A stretch of 64,000 bases of DNA. It comes from Actinobacteria bacterium HGW-Actinobacteria-4 (GTDB lineage Bacteria; Actinomycetota; Actinomycetes; Actinomycetales; Demequinaceae). Of the stretch, positions 29,863 through 42,081 are shown in pieces; position 1 is the first letter of the stretch, and each line of letters begins with the position of its first letter. The stretch covers positions 56,309-120,308 of the forward strand of contig PHEW01000009.1 of NCBI GenBank assembly GCA_002841315.1. The letters run 5' to 3'. A model generated the notes under the pieces. That model saw only the letters and a list, made by a program, of their open reading frames with translations, searched no databases and was not told the origin of the DNA. Position numbers and translations under genes: made by a program.

Positions 29863-32800
29863 CTAGACCACGGTGATGGTGAAGGGTGAGCTGTAGACGG
29901 GTCCGAATCGGAATCGGTATTCGAAGGTGCGTGATGGTGTCCAGGTGAGGTGTCCGACTCCGTCCGTGATGGTCACGGGTGTGGCGAACTCGATCCATGT
30001 GGTGCCCGATTTGTATTGGAAGTACGCTTGCCCGTTTGCTGATGGCGTCACGTTCACGGTTGCGCCCGCTGTGCCGCCCGGTGCTATGGAGGCGGCGTCA
30101 CGTGTGGCTGTCACGGTGGGTGGGGTCACCGTGATGGTGAAGGGTGAGCTGAACTCGGTGCCGTACTTGAATCGGTAGGTGTATGTCTTGGATGGTGTCC
30201 ATGTGAGGTGGCCTTCGCCGCCGGTGACCGTCACCGGTGTGGGGAACTGGACCCAGGTGCTGCCCGTCCAGTATTGGAAGAACGCTGCACCTGACACCGC
30301 AGGGTCGATGTTCACTGTGGCACCGGCGGTGCCTCCAGTGGGGATGGAGCTGCTATCCGCAGTGGCTGTCACCGTCGGTGGGGTCACCGTGATCGTGAAC
30401 GGTGAACTGTAAACGGCACCGAACCTGAACCGGTACTCAAAGGTGCGGGACGGTGACCAGGTGAGGTAACCGACCCCGTCCGTGACAGTCACGGGAGCGG
30501 CGAACTCGATCCACGAGGTGCCTGACTTGTACTGGAAAAACGCCTGGCCGTTTGCGGAGGGCGACACATTGACCGTGGCGCCCGCTGCTTCCCCAGCCGA
30601 GATGGAGGCAGCGTCACGTGTGGCTGTCACGGTGGGTGGTGTCACCGTGATGGTGAACGGGTCAGAGAACTGGGTGCCGTACTTGAAGCGGTAGGTGAAG
30701 GTTCGTGAAGGCTGCCACGTCAGTGAGCCCACACCGTCAACAACATTCACGGGCGTCGCGAACTGCACCCAGGTGGTGCCAGTCCAGTACTGGAAGAACG
30801 CCGCACCAGACACGGCAGGATCCACATTGATGGTCGCGCCAGCGGTACCACCGGCCGGAATAGACGCACTCGTCGGTGTGCCAGTGACAGTAGGCGGCAC
30901 CACCGTGATGGTGAACGGGTCAGAGAAATAGGTACCGAACTTGAACCGATACTCATAGGTCTTGGACGGGACCCAAGTGAGGTGTCCCGTGCCGTTGGTG
31001 ACGGTGACGGGGTTCGCAAACTGATACCAGGTGCCGCCCGACTTGTACTGGAGATACGCCGGCCCCGACAACGCCGGCTCGACAGTGACCGTGGCACCAG
31101 CCGTACCGCCGGCCGGGATCGAAGCGCTGTCGGCAGTTGCGGAGAAGGTCGGGGGATCGACGGCGATCGTGAAGGCCAGGCTATAGCCATTGCCGAACCG
31201 GAACCTGTACTCGTAAGTCTTTGACGGAGTCCACGTAAGGTGACCGACTCCATTCGAGACGGTCACGGGGTTAGCGAACTCAACCCACGTACTTCCGGAC
31301 TTGTATTGCAGGTACGCGGCTCCGGACGATGTTGGGTCTAGTGTGACTACTGCTCCCGCGGTCCCCGAGGTGGGAATCGTTTCACTGTCAGGAACCGCGG
31401 TGACTTTGTGGCTCGCTACCGCAATGGTGAACGGAGCCGAGAAAACTTGACCACTCCAGATGCGGTAGGTGAGGGGCGCTGTTGGCTTCCAAGTCATGCG
31501 CCCTTCGCCATTCACAATGTAGGCGAAGCCACCGCCGTAATACTCCCACGAGCTTCCCGACCAGTACTGGAGTGCGGCGGTTCCGGTGCCTGCTGGACTC
31601 AGTTTCACGGTGATGGCAGCATCTCCGCCAGCGGGGACCGAGGGGCTGTCAGGCGCGACAGTCACCGTGCGGGGCGTGAGGTACGTAATTGACTCAGGCT
31701 CCACTCGCACGAAGCTCCAGTGGTCGCTCGAATCCATCTCGCCGATATCACTCATCCAGGAGTGACTGCCGGTGTTATATGTCACAAGAGTGCGGTAATA
31801 GCCCGCCGGGAGGTTGCGAATCGCGAAGTAGGAGCCCACTGGGCCGCAGTGCTGGTTGCTATTTGCCGATTGATTGGGATTCGTCACAGTTACGCACGCG
31901 TATGTGGCCCCAAAATCCCCTGGATTGTGTTTGATGTGCCCAACAATGACTCCCTCTCTTTCCAGCGTGACGGTGGGGAGGTCTCTGTGCGGATTGGTGA
32001 GCGCAGCGGTTGAGCTGATGGAGTACACGTTTCTATCTTCGGGCCCTTGCTGATTCGAGACCCAACGGAAGGCCAGACCCGCAAAATCTACGACCTGGAA
32101 GGTATATGCCAAATCGGAGAACACGTCATCTACGACGAACGTTCGATCCGGTTGGACCTCGGCCCAGGTTGCAAACTCCTGGCCAGGCCCAAAGACGGCA
32201 ACCCAGCCGCTGGACGACACGCCTTCGGGAAGTACCACCTGCCCCGAGAAGGAGACGTTGTGCCGCACGAGGACTTCAAGGAACGTCGCGATTTTTGTGC
32301 CGCGGACCGAGGTCGAGCTATCGAAACTATCGGCGATTCCGTACCACTGGTCTTGATATGGTGCAGGCAAGTCGAACGCGTAAATGCTGTAACTCAAGGC
32401 GGTTCGGATGTGGGGGTGTAACTTCTTGTCGGAATCAGTGCTGCAGTAGGTTCCGACAAAGCCACCGTCATCTGTGTAGAGGTGGGCGCAACCGCTGACA
32501 TCACCGTACGAGCCTGAATACCGCCGCAATGCTATGGTTCCACGACTTGCCCCTGCACTGGCTAGGTTTGCATTCGCCGTGACAGTGCTGCCAAGAGGCG
32601 CTGTCCAAGACGATGCGCCCTCAAGTGTTGCGGAGCCTCCCGACCACGTGTCGGCGAGCGGTGTTGCTCCTGCATAGAACCCTTGGAAAAGGAGCCGGTG
32701 GGGCGTGCCCGGAGGTACCTGAATCGAGTAGGCGCCTGTCGAGTCCACACAGTCGTATCCGTTGATTACGTAGTCTTCACCGGAGATTACGTAGGCGTAT

Positions 32801-35727
32801 ACGCAGCCCCCGGTCGCGACGGCGCCGCTGGTGCTCTTGACCACACCCGCGAGCGTGCTCGCAGGCGCCAACGTCGCGTCGACTGTCTTGCTCTCGCCAA
32901 CTGCGATAGTCACTGGAGTCGCGTTGTCGATCAAGTGCGAGTTGTCGTGCCACTCATTCGCCCAGCCCTCGGGCGCGAAGAAGGACAGGTAGTAGGTACC
33001 TGGTCGCAAACTGTCAAGCACATACTGGCCCAAATCGTTTGTGCAACGGGCGTAGATGAAGTCGTTGTCAAGCTCATACACCCCTACGCACGCATCGGCG
33101 GGAGCACCACCAGTGAGAGATACCGTGCCGGTGATCTCCGCCGCAGTCATGAGATCGGCGTTGACCGTAACGAGCGCGCCCGAGGCGATATCCACCGTTG
33201 TGGCGTCTGCGAGACTCAGAGCATCGCTGTGATACTCGAAAGCCACGTCGGTTGTGTTCGTCCAGAACTCTAGGAAGTAGGTGCCGATAGGGACGGTGAT
33301 CAGGTACTCACCGCTGACGGGATCTGCACACGTGGTCTCGAAAAAGGTTTCGAAGTCCTCTGAGATTACCGTGACGCAGCCCTCGGTCGCGGTTGTACCA
33401 TCCGGCAGGCTGATGACGCCTCCAACTCGTCCCCATGACGGCGCCAACTCGACCGTGAGCGGCACTGTTGCACCTGCGTGCACTCTGACCCACGACGCAT
33501 TGCTTTGCGTCAAGGCGTTACTGTGCCACTTGTCGAGACCTCCGACGACATCGCGAAAGCGGACTCTATAGTGACCAGAAAGCCAATCAGAGTCGCGCGT
33601 GAGGTTGACCGAGAAGTTCCCTGCGACGGGGTCACAGTCAGACGCGATCAGCGGACCTGATGAACCGGCGTAAACATCCATGCACCCACCCTCAAGGGCA
33701 GGCAACCCTGCAATCGTGGGGGCAGCTGTGATCGTCCCCCCCCATGCGATGTTCACGTTGGAGATCTCTCCGGCGGTGACAGTCGTTTGGACGGTGCCTT
33801 CTACCGGATGCCGCCAGCCAGTGCCATTACCTTCGCCCCAGAAGTCCGCCTGGGCCGTCCGGATGTTGTTGGGATCGCCGGAGTCAATCATCCGAATCGC
33901 GTACGGCCCTGCCGCAAGATTCTGTAGCTCAAAGGGATCTCCGACTGCGCCGCATGCCTGCGAAACTGGGTGACCGTACTGTGCGTGTTCGTAGGCGAAC
34001 ACACAAACCGATGTGCTGGTGAAGTACGGTGGTGCCGTTAAGCTCCCGACGATGACCGCTTCCGGGTTGCCTATCACGACGTCGGGCCGAACAGTTGGGG
34101 TACTAGCGCTTGTCGAAGTGGAGCCTCCGAAGCGGACGTCAGCGAGCCCGTCAAAACCGTGGAACCATAGACGCGGGAAAGTGCCGACATTACCGGTCGC
34201 AAAGGTGCCGTCAGGGTCAATTGCGATTCGTTCTCGTTCGGAGTACCCGCCACTTTGGGAGCCGCTCGACCAAACGATGAGAGTGCCCCCCGTGAGTGGG
34301 TCGCCGTTGGCGTCGACCACGCGTCCGACGATCGAATAGGGCCTGAGGAGTGCGTAGGCGTCGGTGAAGTTGGTGCCGCCTGCGATGGTGATCGGTTGTG
34401 CGGCGGCGAAGGTTGCGACGCGGTAGAACCATTGGGTGGGCGCGGCACCGGTGAAGTTGATGAGCTTGACGCGGTACTCAGCGGGCTCCAGGTCCGCAAC
34501 GGTGTAGGTGCCGTCCGATCCCACGCAGTCTTGGTCAATGAGGGCTTGAGCGGCGTCGAACACCTGCATACAGCCGCCCGAGGCGGCGAGGCCGTCGTCC
34601 CAGTTCGTGAGGTCCAGCGAGATGGACCCGGTGGCAGGCGTGTCGCCCGGCCAGGCCAGTCCGGTGAAGTCGAACTCAGCGGTGGGGTGGACGTCTTCGC
34701 TGAGCGGTTCGGGGCTGAACGCGGTCGCGTTGGCTTCAACCGTGCGGTCAGCGGCGGTGTCGTTCCACCACAACACCGCGGTGTCGCCATGGGTCGTGTG
34801 AGATTCATACGCGCTCACGATGTAGTCGCCCGCAGGCACCAACTGGTTGTGTGTGGCGGTGCCGGCGTCGGTGCAGCCCGTGAAGGAGATCGCGTCGTCG
34901 GTGCGGGTCACCACATAACACAGCGAACTCGCGGCGTCCTTGAGCGTGCCGGTGATGTCGACCCGGTGGGTCTCTTCAAGAGTCGCGTCAATGCCGGAGG
35001 TGTTGGCACCCAACGTCACGTTGACGGAGGTCGCATCCGCCGCTTCGTAAACGCCGCTATACAGCTGTGGGTATAGCCAGCCCCCCATCGAACTGAAGCG
35101 CACCTGCCAGGGAAGAGTCGCGAGTCCTGTGACTGCGTAGGTGCCATCGGCGCTGACCTCGGTGTAGAGCTTCGCTGATTCGGTGGTCGAGCCGGTCGGA
35201 GCGACTGCGGGGCTTCCCGCGGGGCGCTCAACGAACGTCATGGCGATATCTGGACCGTAGCCTGCAGGAACAGTGACAGTGCCCGAGATGACTCCGCCCA
35301 CCTCGAGGTTGAAGTCCACCCCAGGAACCGCGGATCCGTCGGTCACTGCGAAGTCGCTCGCCTCACTCGCGTCGCGACCAGCGCCGGCCCACTGCCACAC
35401 GAGCCCACTTCCATAGGCCTCGGCAAAAACGGTGTACTGACCGTCGGCAACGCCGGTGAAGTTGTAGACGCCCACCACATCAGGGCTGAGAGGCCCGGCG
35501 ACGACGCTCGTGGTGGCCGCATCGACCACCCACACCGCAACGTCCGTGACGTCATATCCCGGAGGAACCGTCACGGTGCCACCGATGGCACCTTCACCGG
35601 CTGCCGCGGCAGCGGGCCCAGCAGGCGCCGCAATCACACTCAAGCCGGTCGCTACCACCACCGTCGCTAAGAACCCCACCAGCGCGCGTGATCGTGTGGC
35701 CCACTTCATCGTGACTATTCCGGACAT
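29863..35727 (-). CDS. Giant secreted multidomain repeat protein (1954 residues)
   Basis: A signal peptide (about 1-45, ending in an Ala/Pro-rich PAGPAAAAAG) is followed by about 13 beta-sandwich domains of 90-110 residues. These resemble carboxypeptidase-regulatory/SpaA-like modules: most begin G-x-V/I and many contain a GCV/GCM strand, a later Cys, and Y-x-V..L-x-x-G-x-Y. Seven C-terminal repeats of about 86 residues (29866-31674) then share a QYxSG/QYWTG..W..F motif and end in PFTITV. There is no enzyme domain, transmembrane tail or sorting motif, so it is probably secreted or non-covalently wall-bound. An adhesin or wall scaffold role is inference. ATG 35727 has GGGGGCGG upstream; MKWATRSRA at 35709 is an alternative start. 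Open frame further upstream only runs antisense to ligA. Confidence 0.85.
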   Translation of the reverse strand: MSGIVTMKWATRSRALVGFLATVVVATGLSVIAAPAGPAAAAAGEGAIGGTVTVPPGYDVTDVAVWVVDAATTSVVAGPLSPDVVGVYNFTGVADGQYTVFAEAYGSGLVWQWAGAGRDASEASDFAVTDGSAVPGVDFNLEVGGVISGTVTVPAGYGPDIAMTFVERPAGSPAVAPTGSTTESAKLYTEVSADGTYAVTGLATLPWQVRFSSMGGWLYPQLYSGVYEAADATSVNVTLGANTSGIDATLEETHRVDITGTLKDAASSLCYVVTRTDDAISFTGCTDAGTATHNQLVPAGDYIVSAYESHTTHGDTAVLWWNDTAADRTVEANATAFSPEPLSEDVHPTAEFDFTGLAWPGDTPATGSISLDLTNWDDGLAASGGCMQVFDAAQALIDQDCVGSDGTYTVADLEPAEYRVKLINFTGAAPTQWFYRVATFAAAQPITIAGGTNFTDAYALLRPYSIVGRVVDANGDPLTGGTLIVWSSGSQSGGYSERERIAIDPDGTFATGNVGTFPRLWFHGFDGLADVRFGGSTSTSASTPTVRPDVVIGNPEAVIVGSLTAPPYFTSTSVCVFAYEHAQYGHPVSQACGAVGDPFELQNLAAGPYAIRMIDSGDPNNIRTAQADFWGEGNGTGWRHPVEGTVQTTVTAGEISNVNIAWGGTITAAPTIAGLPALEGGCMDVYAGSSGPLIASDCDPVAGNFSVNLTRDSDWLSGHYRVRFRDVVGGLDKWHSNALTQSNASWVRVHAGATVPLTVELAPSWGRVGGVISLPDGTTATEGCVTVISEDFETFFETTCADPVSGEYLITVPIGTYFLEFWTNTTDVAFEYHSDALSLADATTVDIASGALVTVNADLMTAAEITGTVSLTGGAPADACVGVYELDNDFIYARCTNDLGQYVLDSLRPGTYYLSFFAPEGWANEWHDNSHLIDNATPVTIAVGESKTVDATLAPASTLAGVVKSTSGAVATGGCVYAYVISGEDYVINGYDCVDSTGAYSIQVPPGTPHRLLFQGFYAGATPLADTWSGGSATLEGASSWTAPLGSTVTANANLASAGASRGTIALRRYSGSYGDVSGCAHLYTDDGGFVGTYCSTDSDKKLHPHIRTALSYSIYAFDLPAPYQDQWYGIADSFDSSTSVRGTKIATFLEVLVRHNVSFSGQVVLPEGVSSSGWVAVFGPGQEFATWAEVQPDRTFVVDDVFSDLAYTFQVVDFAGLAFRWVSNQQGPEDRNVYSISSTAALTNPHRDLPTVTLEREGVIVGHIKHNPGDFGATYACVTVTNPNQSANSNQHCGPVGSYFAIRNLPAGYYRTLVTYNTGSHSWMSDIGEMDSSDHWSFVRVEPESITYLTPRTVTVAPDSPSVPAGGDAAITVKLSPAGTGTAALQYWSGSSWEYYGGGFAYIVNGEGRMTWKPTAPLTYRIWSGQVFSAPFTIAVASHKVTAVPDSETIPTSGTAGAVVTLDPTSSGAAYLQYKSGSTWVEFANPVTVSNGVGHLTWTPSKTYEYRFRFGNGYSLAFTIAVDPPTFSATADSASIPAGGTAGATVTVEPALSGPAYLQYKSGGTWYQFANPVTVTNGTGHLTWVPSKTYEYRFKFGTYFSDPFTITVVPPTVTGTPTSASIPAGGTAGATINVDPAVSGAAFFQYWTGTTWVQFATPVNVVDGVGSLTWQPSRTFTYRFKYGTQFSDPFTITVTPPTVTATRDAASISAGEAAGATVNVSPSANGQAFFQYKSGTSWIEFAAPVTVTDGVGYLTWSPSRTFEYRFRFGAVYSSPFTITVTPPTVTATADSSSIPTGGTAGATVNIDPAVSGAAFFQYWTGSTWVQFPTPVTVTGGEGHLTWTPSKTYTYRFKYGTEFSSPFTITVTPPTVTATRDAASIAPGGTAGATVNVTPSANGQAYFQYKSGTTWIEFATPVTITDGVGHLTWTPSRTFEYRFRFGPVYSSPFTITVV
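29866..31674 (-). repeat. Seven tandem coding repeats of about 258 bp
   Basis: Units, from the 3' end of the gene: 29866-30123, 30124-30381, 30382-30639, 30640-30897, 30898-31155, 31156-31413, and a diverged 261-bp unit 31414-31674. Units 1 and 3 share the QYKSG/FRFG type and units 2 and 4 the QYWTG/FKYG type, so a 516-bp two-unit block was duplicated. The repeats are similar at DNA level. Confidence 0.85.
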
Positions 35728-35786
35728 TTGCCGCCCCCAGCCTTTCACAGCAGAATGCGCATGCAACAGCACGCGCGATTTCGCCA

Positions 35787-35802
35787 ATAGTACAGGCTGT
35801 AC
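35787..35802 (-). promoter_or_regulatory. Dyad and -10 between the giant gene and ligA
   Basis: GTACAG-G-CTGTAC (35790-35802) is a 6-1-6 palindrome overlapping a minus-strand TACTAT (35787-35792), a candidate -10 for the repeat-protein gene with a leader of about 55 nt. No binding protein is identified. Confidence 0.45.
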
Positions 35803-35871
35803 CAGGGGTGCACCAGTGCCATTCGTCGTGACCGGGCAGCTACACAGGCGGCCCGTGTCGCCCCTCCGTGA

Positions 35872-37974
<2,103 letters not shown>

Positions 37975-37989
37975 CGACGCGAGCACGCC

Positions 37990-38030
37990 GGTCCCGCAAA
38001 CCCTGAGGTCACGGGCGTGTTGGCGGGACC
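37990..38030 (+). terminator. Terminator-like hairpin after ligA
   Basis: GGTCCCGC (37990-37997) pairs with GCGGGACC (38023-38030) across a 25-nt loop, 16 nt after the stop. Confidence 0.45.
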
Positions 38031-38120
38031 CGGTGGCGCGAGGCACGCTCACATGGATACATTGGAACGCGGGCACTCAAACCCGTAGCGCCACGCCACC
38101 CCAAACCCGGTTGGAGCCTC

Positions 38121-38702
38121 ATGTCTGAACTGATCCGAGTGGTCCAGCCCACAGAGGACGGCCGCCTCGCCGAGGTGGGCGAACTCACGGCGCTGGCGTA
38201 CTTGGCCGACGGCCTGGTCGACGCAGCTCACCCATACGTGCCGATGCTGCGTAACGCCAAGGCGCGCGCGGAACACGCGGACCTCCTGATGATGGCTGAC
38301 GGCGAGAGTGGTGATGGCCCGGTGGTGGGCACGCTCACGGTGGTGCCGCCAGGAAGCCCGTTCGTTGAGTTGGCGACGGACGGCGAGTTCGAGTTGCGCA
38401 TGCTCGCGGTTTCGCCCATTGAGCGCGGCCGGGGCATTGGCGGCAAGCTCACCCGTGCCGGGATGGAGATGGCCGCCCAGCGAGGCGCCAAGCGGATTGT
38501 GCTGTCCACCATGGACACCATGCACGCCGCCCACCGCCTTTACGAGCGCCTGGGCTTTGAGCGCCGTGAGGACCTCGACTGGGTAGTGCTCGATAATCCG
38601 GATGGCACGGTGACCAAGCTCACCCCGGAACACGTCAAAGAGGATCCCTCGTGCGCGCAGAATGGCGTGTCGCTCATCGGCTACTCGTGGGAAGCCCGCT
38701 GA
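38121..38702 (+). CDS. GNAT-family N-acetyltransferase
   Basis: This 193-residue protein has the GNAT core: beta strands with VVGTLTVVPPGSPF, the conserved FELRMLAVSPIERGRGIGGKL (acetyl-CoA pyrophosphate loop RGRGIGG), a helix GMEMAAQRGAKRIVLSTMDTM and HRLYERLGFERREDLDW. Acceptor substrate is unknown. A weak GGAGCC precedes the ATG. It lies between ligA and gatC with its own gap on each side. Confidence 0.88.
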   Translation: MSELIRVVQPTEDGRLAEVGELTALAYLADGLVDAAHPYVPMLRNAKARAEHADLLMMADGESGDGPVVGTLTVVPPGSPFVELATDGEFELRMLAVSPIERGRGIGGKLTRAGMEMAAQRGAKRIVLSTMDTMHAAHRLYERLGFERREDLDWVVLDNPDGTVTKLTPEHVKEDPSCAQNGVSLIGYSWEAR

Positions 38703-38707
38703 GCGTA

Positions 38708-38721
38708 GGTCAGGCCTGACC
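38708..38721. promoter_or_regulatory. 14-bp perfect palindrome upstream of gatC
   Basis: GGTCAGGCCTGACC is an exact palindrome ending 26 bp before the gatC -10, i.e. just upstream of where a -35 would sit. It is also 5 nt after the GNAT stop, so an operator or a terminator element is possible. Confidence 0.4.
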
Positions 38722-38747
38722 CGGGGGTCTCCGGCCACCCGAGCCAC

Positions 38748-38753
38748 TAGACT
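38748..38753 (+). promoter_or_regulatory. -10 element for gatCAB (leaderless)
   Basis: TAGACT ends 6 nt before the gatC ATG (spacer CGCACC). Confidence 0.6.
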
Positions 38754-38759
38754 CGCACC

Positions 38760-39059
38760 ATGTCTTCTCTCGAAAAGTCTGATGTTGCGCGCCTGGCCGC
38801 GCTGGCCCGCATCGACATGACCGACGCTGATCAGGACCGCATGGCTGGCCAGCTCTCCGCGATTGTGGATGCCGTCGCGAAGGTCTCGGAAGTGGCTGGC
38901 GACGACATCCCCGCGACGTCCCACCCGCTGCCGTTGGTCAACGTGCACCGCGAGGACGTGGTGCGCCCGTCGCTCACGCAGGCTGACGCGCTAGCCGCGG
39001 CCCCCGCCGCTGAAGAGGGCCGGTTCCGCGTGCCGCAGATCTTGGGAGAAGAAGCATGA
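38760..39059 (+). CDS. gatC: Asp/Glu-tRNA amidotransferase subunit C
   Basis: GatC is the small stabilising subunit of GatCAB, which converts Glu-tRNA(Gln) and Asp-tRNA(Asn) to the amidated forms. The 99-residue product has the typical [34 protein letters not shown] and late [10 protein letters not shown]. It overlaps gatA by 4 bp (ATGA). The operon order CAB is standard for Actinobacteria. Confidence 0.95.
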   Translation: MSSLEKSDVARLAALARIDMTDADQDRMAGQLSAIVDAVAKVSEVAGDDIPATSHPLPLVNVHREDVVRPSLTQADALAAAPAAEEGRFRVPQILGEEA

Positions 39060-40567
39060 CCGACTGGACCCGCAAGGGCGCACTGGAGATGGCCGATGCC
39101 ATGGCAGCTGGGGAGGTCACATCAGTCGAGCTCACTCAGGCTTGTCTCGACAGGATTGCCGCCGTGGAGGCCAACGTCCACGCGTTCCTGCTGGTAGACG
39201 CGGAAGGTGCGCTCGCAACCGCCGCAGCCGTGGACGCCGACCGCGCCGCGGGCAAGGACCTGCCGCGCCTGGCCGGCGTGCCCATCGCGATCAAGGACGT
39301 GCTGGTCACCAAGGGCATGGAGACCACCGCCGGCTCCAAGATTCTTTCCGGCTGGATCCCGCCCTACGACGCGACCGTGACCGCGAAGATCCGCGAGGCG
39401 CGCATGCCGATCCTGGGCAAGACCAACATGGACGAATTCGCGATGGGATCCTCGACCGAGCACTCCGGCTACGGCCCCACCCACAACCCGTGGGACCTGG
39501 ACCGCATCCCCGGCGGGTCGGGCGGAGGCTCAGCCGCGGCTCTCGCCGCGTGGGAAGCGCCACTTGCGATTGGTTCGGACACCGGTGGCTCGATCCGCCA
39601 GCCCGCATCGGTGACCGGCACGGTAGGAGTCAAGCCCACGTACGGCGGCGTGTCACGGTACGGGGCGATCGCGCTGGCAAGCTCACTGGACCAGCTGGGA
39701 CCGTGCGCGCGCAGCGTCGAAGACGCCGCAGCGCTCCACCAGGTGATGGGCGGTCACGACCCCATGGACGCCACGTCGTTGGACGAGCCGCTCCCTGATT
39801 TTGTGGCGGCCGCCCAGGAGGGTCGCGCCAACGGGCTCAAGGGTCTCAAGGTTGCGGTTATCAAGGAGTTGGGAGGCGAGGGCTACCAAGCGGGCGTGAA
39901 GCAGCGTTTCGAGGAGTCCCTTGACCTGCTGCGCGGACTGGGCGCCGAGATCACCGAGGTGAGTTGCCCCAGCTTCGAGTACGCGCTCGCCGCCTACTAT
40001 CTGATCCTGCCGTCCGAGGCTTCGAGCAACCTCGCCAAGTTCGACTCGGTGCGCTTTGGCCTCCGGGTGGACGAGGGCGGCACCACCATCGAGCGCGTCA
40101 TGGCCGCCACTCGCGCGGAGGGCTTTGGAGACGAGGTCAAGCGCCGCATCATGCTGGGCACTTACGCGCTCTCCGCTGGCTACTACGACGCCTACTACGG
40201 CTCAGCCCAGAAGGTTCGCACACTCATCCAGCGCGACTTCGCCGCGGCCTTCGAGCAGGCGGACGTCTTGGTGTCGCCCACCACGCCCACCACGCCGTTC
40301 AAGCTGGGCGAGCAGCTCGATGACCCGCTCGCGATGTACCTCAACGACGTCGCGACCATCCCCGCGAACCTGGCCGGCATCCCTGGGATGTCACTGCCCT
40401 CCGGGCTCGCCCCGGAAGACAACCTGCCCGTCGGCTTCCAGATCCTTGCGCCCGCTCGCGAGGACGCGCGCCTGTACCGAGTGGGCGCCGCACTCGAGGC
40501 CGCGCTGACCGCACAGTGGGGCGGCTCGTTGATGGCGCAAGCCCCCGAGTTGGAGGTGGCGCGATGA
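39056..40567 (+). CDS. gatA: Asp/Glu-tRNA amidotransferase subunit A
   Basis: GatA is the glutaminase/amidase subunit that releases ammonia from glutamine. The 503-residue product carries the amidase-signature triad K80 (PIAIKDV), S155 (GGSGGGS) and S179 (SDTGGSIRQ), at almost the same numbering as the Staphylococcus enzyme. It overlaps gatC and gatB by 4 bp each (both ATGA), so the three subunits are translationally coupled. Confidence 0.96.
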   Translation: MTDWTRKGALEMADAMAAGEVTSVELTQACLDRIAAVEANVHAFLLVDAEGALATAAAVDADRAAGKDLPRLAGVPIAIKDVLVTKGMETTAGSKILSGWIPPYDATVTAKIREARMPILGKTNMDEFAMGSSTEHSGYGPTHNPWDLDRIPGGSGGGSAAALAAWEAPLAIGSDTGGSIRQPASVTGTVGVKPTYGGVSRYGAIALASSLDQLGPCARSVEDAAALHQVMGGHDPMDATSLDEPLPDFVAAAQEGRANGLKGLKVAVIKELGGEGYQAGVKQRFEESLDLLRGLGAEITEVSCPSFEYALAAYYLILPSEASSNLAKFDSVRFGLRVDEGGTTIERVMAATRAEGFGDEVKRRIMLGTYALSAGYYDAYYGSAQKVRTLIQRDFAAAFEQADVLVSPTTPTTPFKLGEQLDDPLAMYLNDVATIPANLAGIPGMSLPSGLAPEDNLPVGFQILAPAREDARLYRVGAALEAALTAQWGGSLMAQAPELEVAR

Positions 40568-42081
40568 GCCCGCAGATGTCGTACGCCGACGCCATGGACA
40601 AGTTTGACCCCGTGTTCGGGATCGAGGTCCACGTGGAGCTCAACACCAAGACGAAGATGTTCTGCGGCTGTGCCAACGAGTTTGGCGCCGAGCCCAACAC
40701 CCAGGTGTGCCCCGTATGCCTTGGTCTACCAGGCGCGATGCCCGTCACCAACCAGAAGGCAGTGGAAAGCGCCATCCGGTTGGGACTCGCGCTGGGCTGC
40801 CAGATCCGCGAGTCCAGCCGCTTTGCTCGCAAGAACTACTTCTACCCGGACCTCGCCAAGGACTACCAAATCAGCCAGTACGACGAGCCCACGTGCTACG
40901 AGGGTTCGCTGGACGTGGTGCTGGACGACGGCACCGTGGTGACCATCGGCATCGAGCGCGCTCACATGGAAGAGGACGCAGGCAAGAACACCCACAAGGG
41001 CGGCACCGGCGGCATTCAAGGAGCCGACTACTCCCTGGTGGACTACAACCGCGGGGGTGTGCCGCTGGTCGAGATCGTCACTAAGCCCATTGAGGGCATG
41101 GGGGACCGGACCGCCGAGGTGGCCCGCGCCTACGTAGCCACCATCCGCGACATCGTCAAGGGCCTCGGGATTTCGGATGGCCGCATGGAGCAGGGCTCGG
41201 TGCGTGCGGACGTGAACCTGTCGCTGCGCGCCAAGGCCGCCGACGGCGAGGACCAGTCAGCGGTGCCCTTCGGCAAGCGCTCGGAAACCAAGAACGTCAA
41301 CTCCCTGCGCGCCATCGAGCGGGCCATCCATCACGAGGCCGGCCGCCAAGCGGAACTGCTGCTTGCGGGTAAGCCGGTGGTCCAAGAGACCCGCCATTGG
41401 CAAGAAGGCGACGGCACTACCACGCCCGGCCGCTCCAAGGAAGAGGCCGAGGACTACCGCTACTTTCCTGAGCCAGACCTGCTCCCGGTGGAGCCCTCGC
41501 GCGAATGGATCGAGGAACTGCGCGCGGCGCTTCCCGAGCACCCCTCCAAGATGCGCGCCCGCCTCCAGCAGGAGTGGGGCTTCAGCGACCTCGAGATGCG
41601 CGACGCCATCAACGCCGACGCCCTGGTGCTCATCACCGACACCGTCGCCGCGGGCGCTGCCCCGCAGGCCGCACGCAAGTGGTGGATGGGCGAGCTGGCC
41701 CGCGTGGCCAACGAGCGCGACATCGCCCTCGAGGCGCTGCCTGTCACGCCCGCGGACATCGCGGAGCTGCAGTCGCTGGTGGACTCCGGCGCACTCAACG
41801 ACAAGCTGGCGCGCCAGGCACTCGAGGGTACGCTCGCGGGCGAAGGCTCTCCGGCGGCGGTGGTGAAGGCGCGCGGTCTCGAGGTGGTCTCCGATGATTC
41901 AGCGCTCGAGGCAGCCGTGGACGCCGCACTCGCCGCGCAGCCGGACGTGCTCGCCAAGATCCAAGACGGCAAGGTCCAGGCGGCCGGCGCGATCGTGGGA
42001 GCCGTGATGCAGGCCACCAAGGGACAGGCGGACGCGGGGCGCGTGCGCGAGATCATCCTCAAGCGGGCGGGAGTCCAGTAA
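40564..42081 (+). CDS. gatB: Asp/Glu-tRNA amidotransferase subunit B
   Basis: GatB binds the misacylated tRNA and performs phosphorylation and amide transfer. The 505-residue product has [29 protein letters not shown] (zinc-site cysteines), [18 protein letters not shown], and the helical plus YqeY-like tail (from about 330). The ATG is chosen by the 4-bp overlap with gatA. Its TAA shares one base with the next ATG (TAATG). Confidence 0.96.
   Translation: MSPQMSYADAMDKFDPVFGIEVHVELNTKTKMFCGCANEFGAEPNTQVCPVCLGLPGAMPVTNQKAVESAIRLGLALGCQIRESSRFARKNYFYPDLAKDYQISQYDEPTCYEGSLDVVLDDGTVVTIGIERAHMEEDAGKNTHKGGTGGIQGADYSLVDYNRGGVPLVEIVTKPIEGMGDRTAEVARAYVATIRDIVKGLGISDGRMEQGSVRADVNLSLRAKAADGEDQSAVPFGKRSETKNVNSLRAIERAIHHEAGRQAELLLAGKPVVQETRHWQEGDGTTTPGRSKEEAEDYRYFPEPDLLPVEPSREWIEELRAALPEHPSKMRARLQQEWGFSDLEMRDAINADALVLITDTVAAGAAPQAARKWWMGELARVANERDIALEALPVTPADIAELQSLVDSGALNDKLARQALEGTLAGEGSPAAVVKARGLEVVSDDSALEAAVDAALAAQPDVLAKIQDGKVQAAGAIVGAVMQATKGQADAGRVREIILKRAGVQ

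Noticed and set aside
29866..31674. Regular DNA repeats as a possible CRISPR or satellite array
   Set aside because: The period (about 258 bp) is a whole number of codons and the repeats encode one continuous protein.
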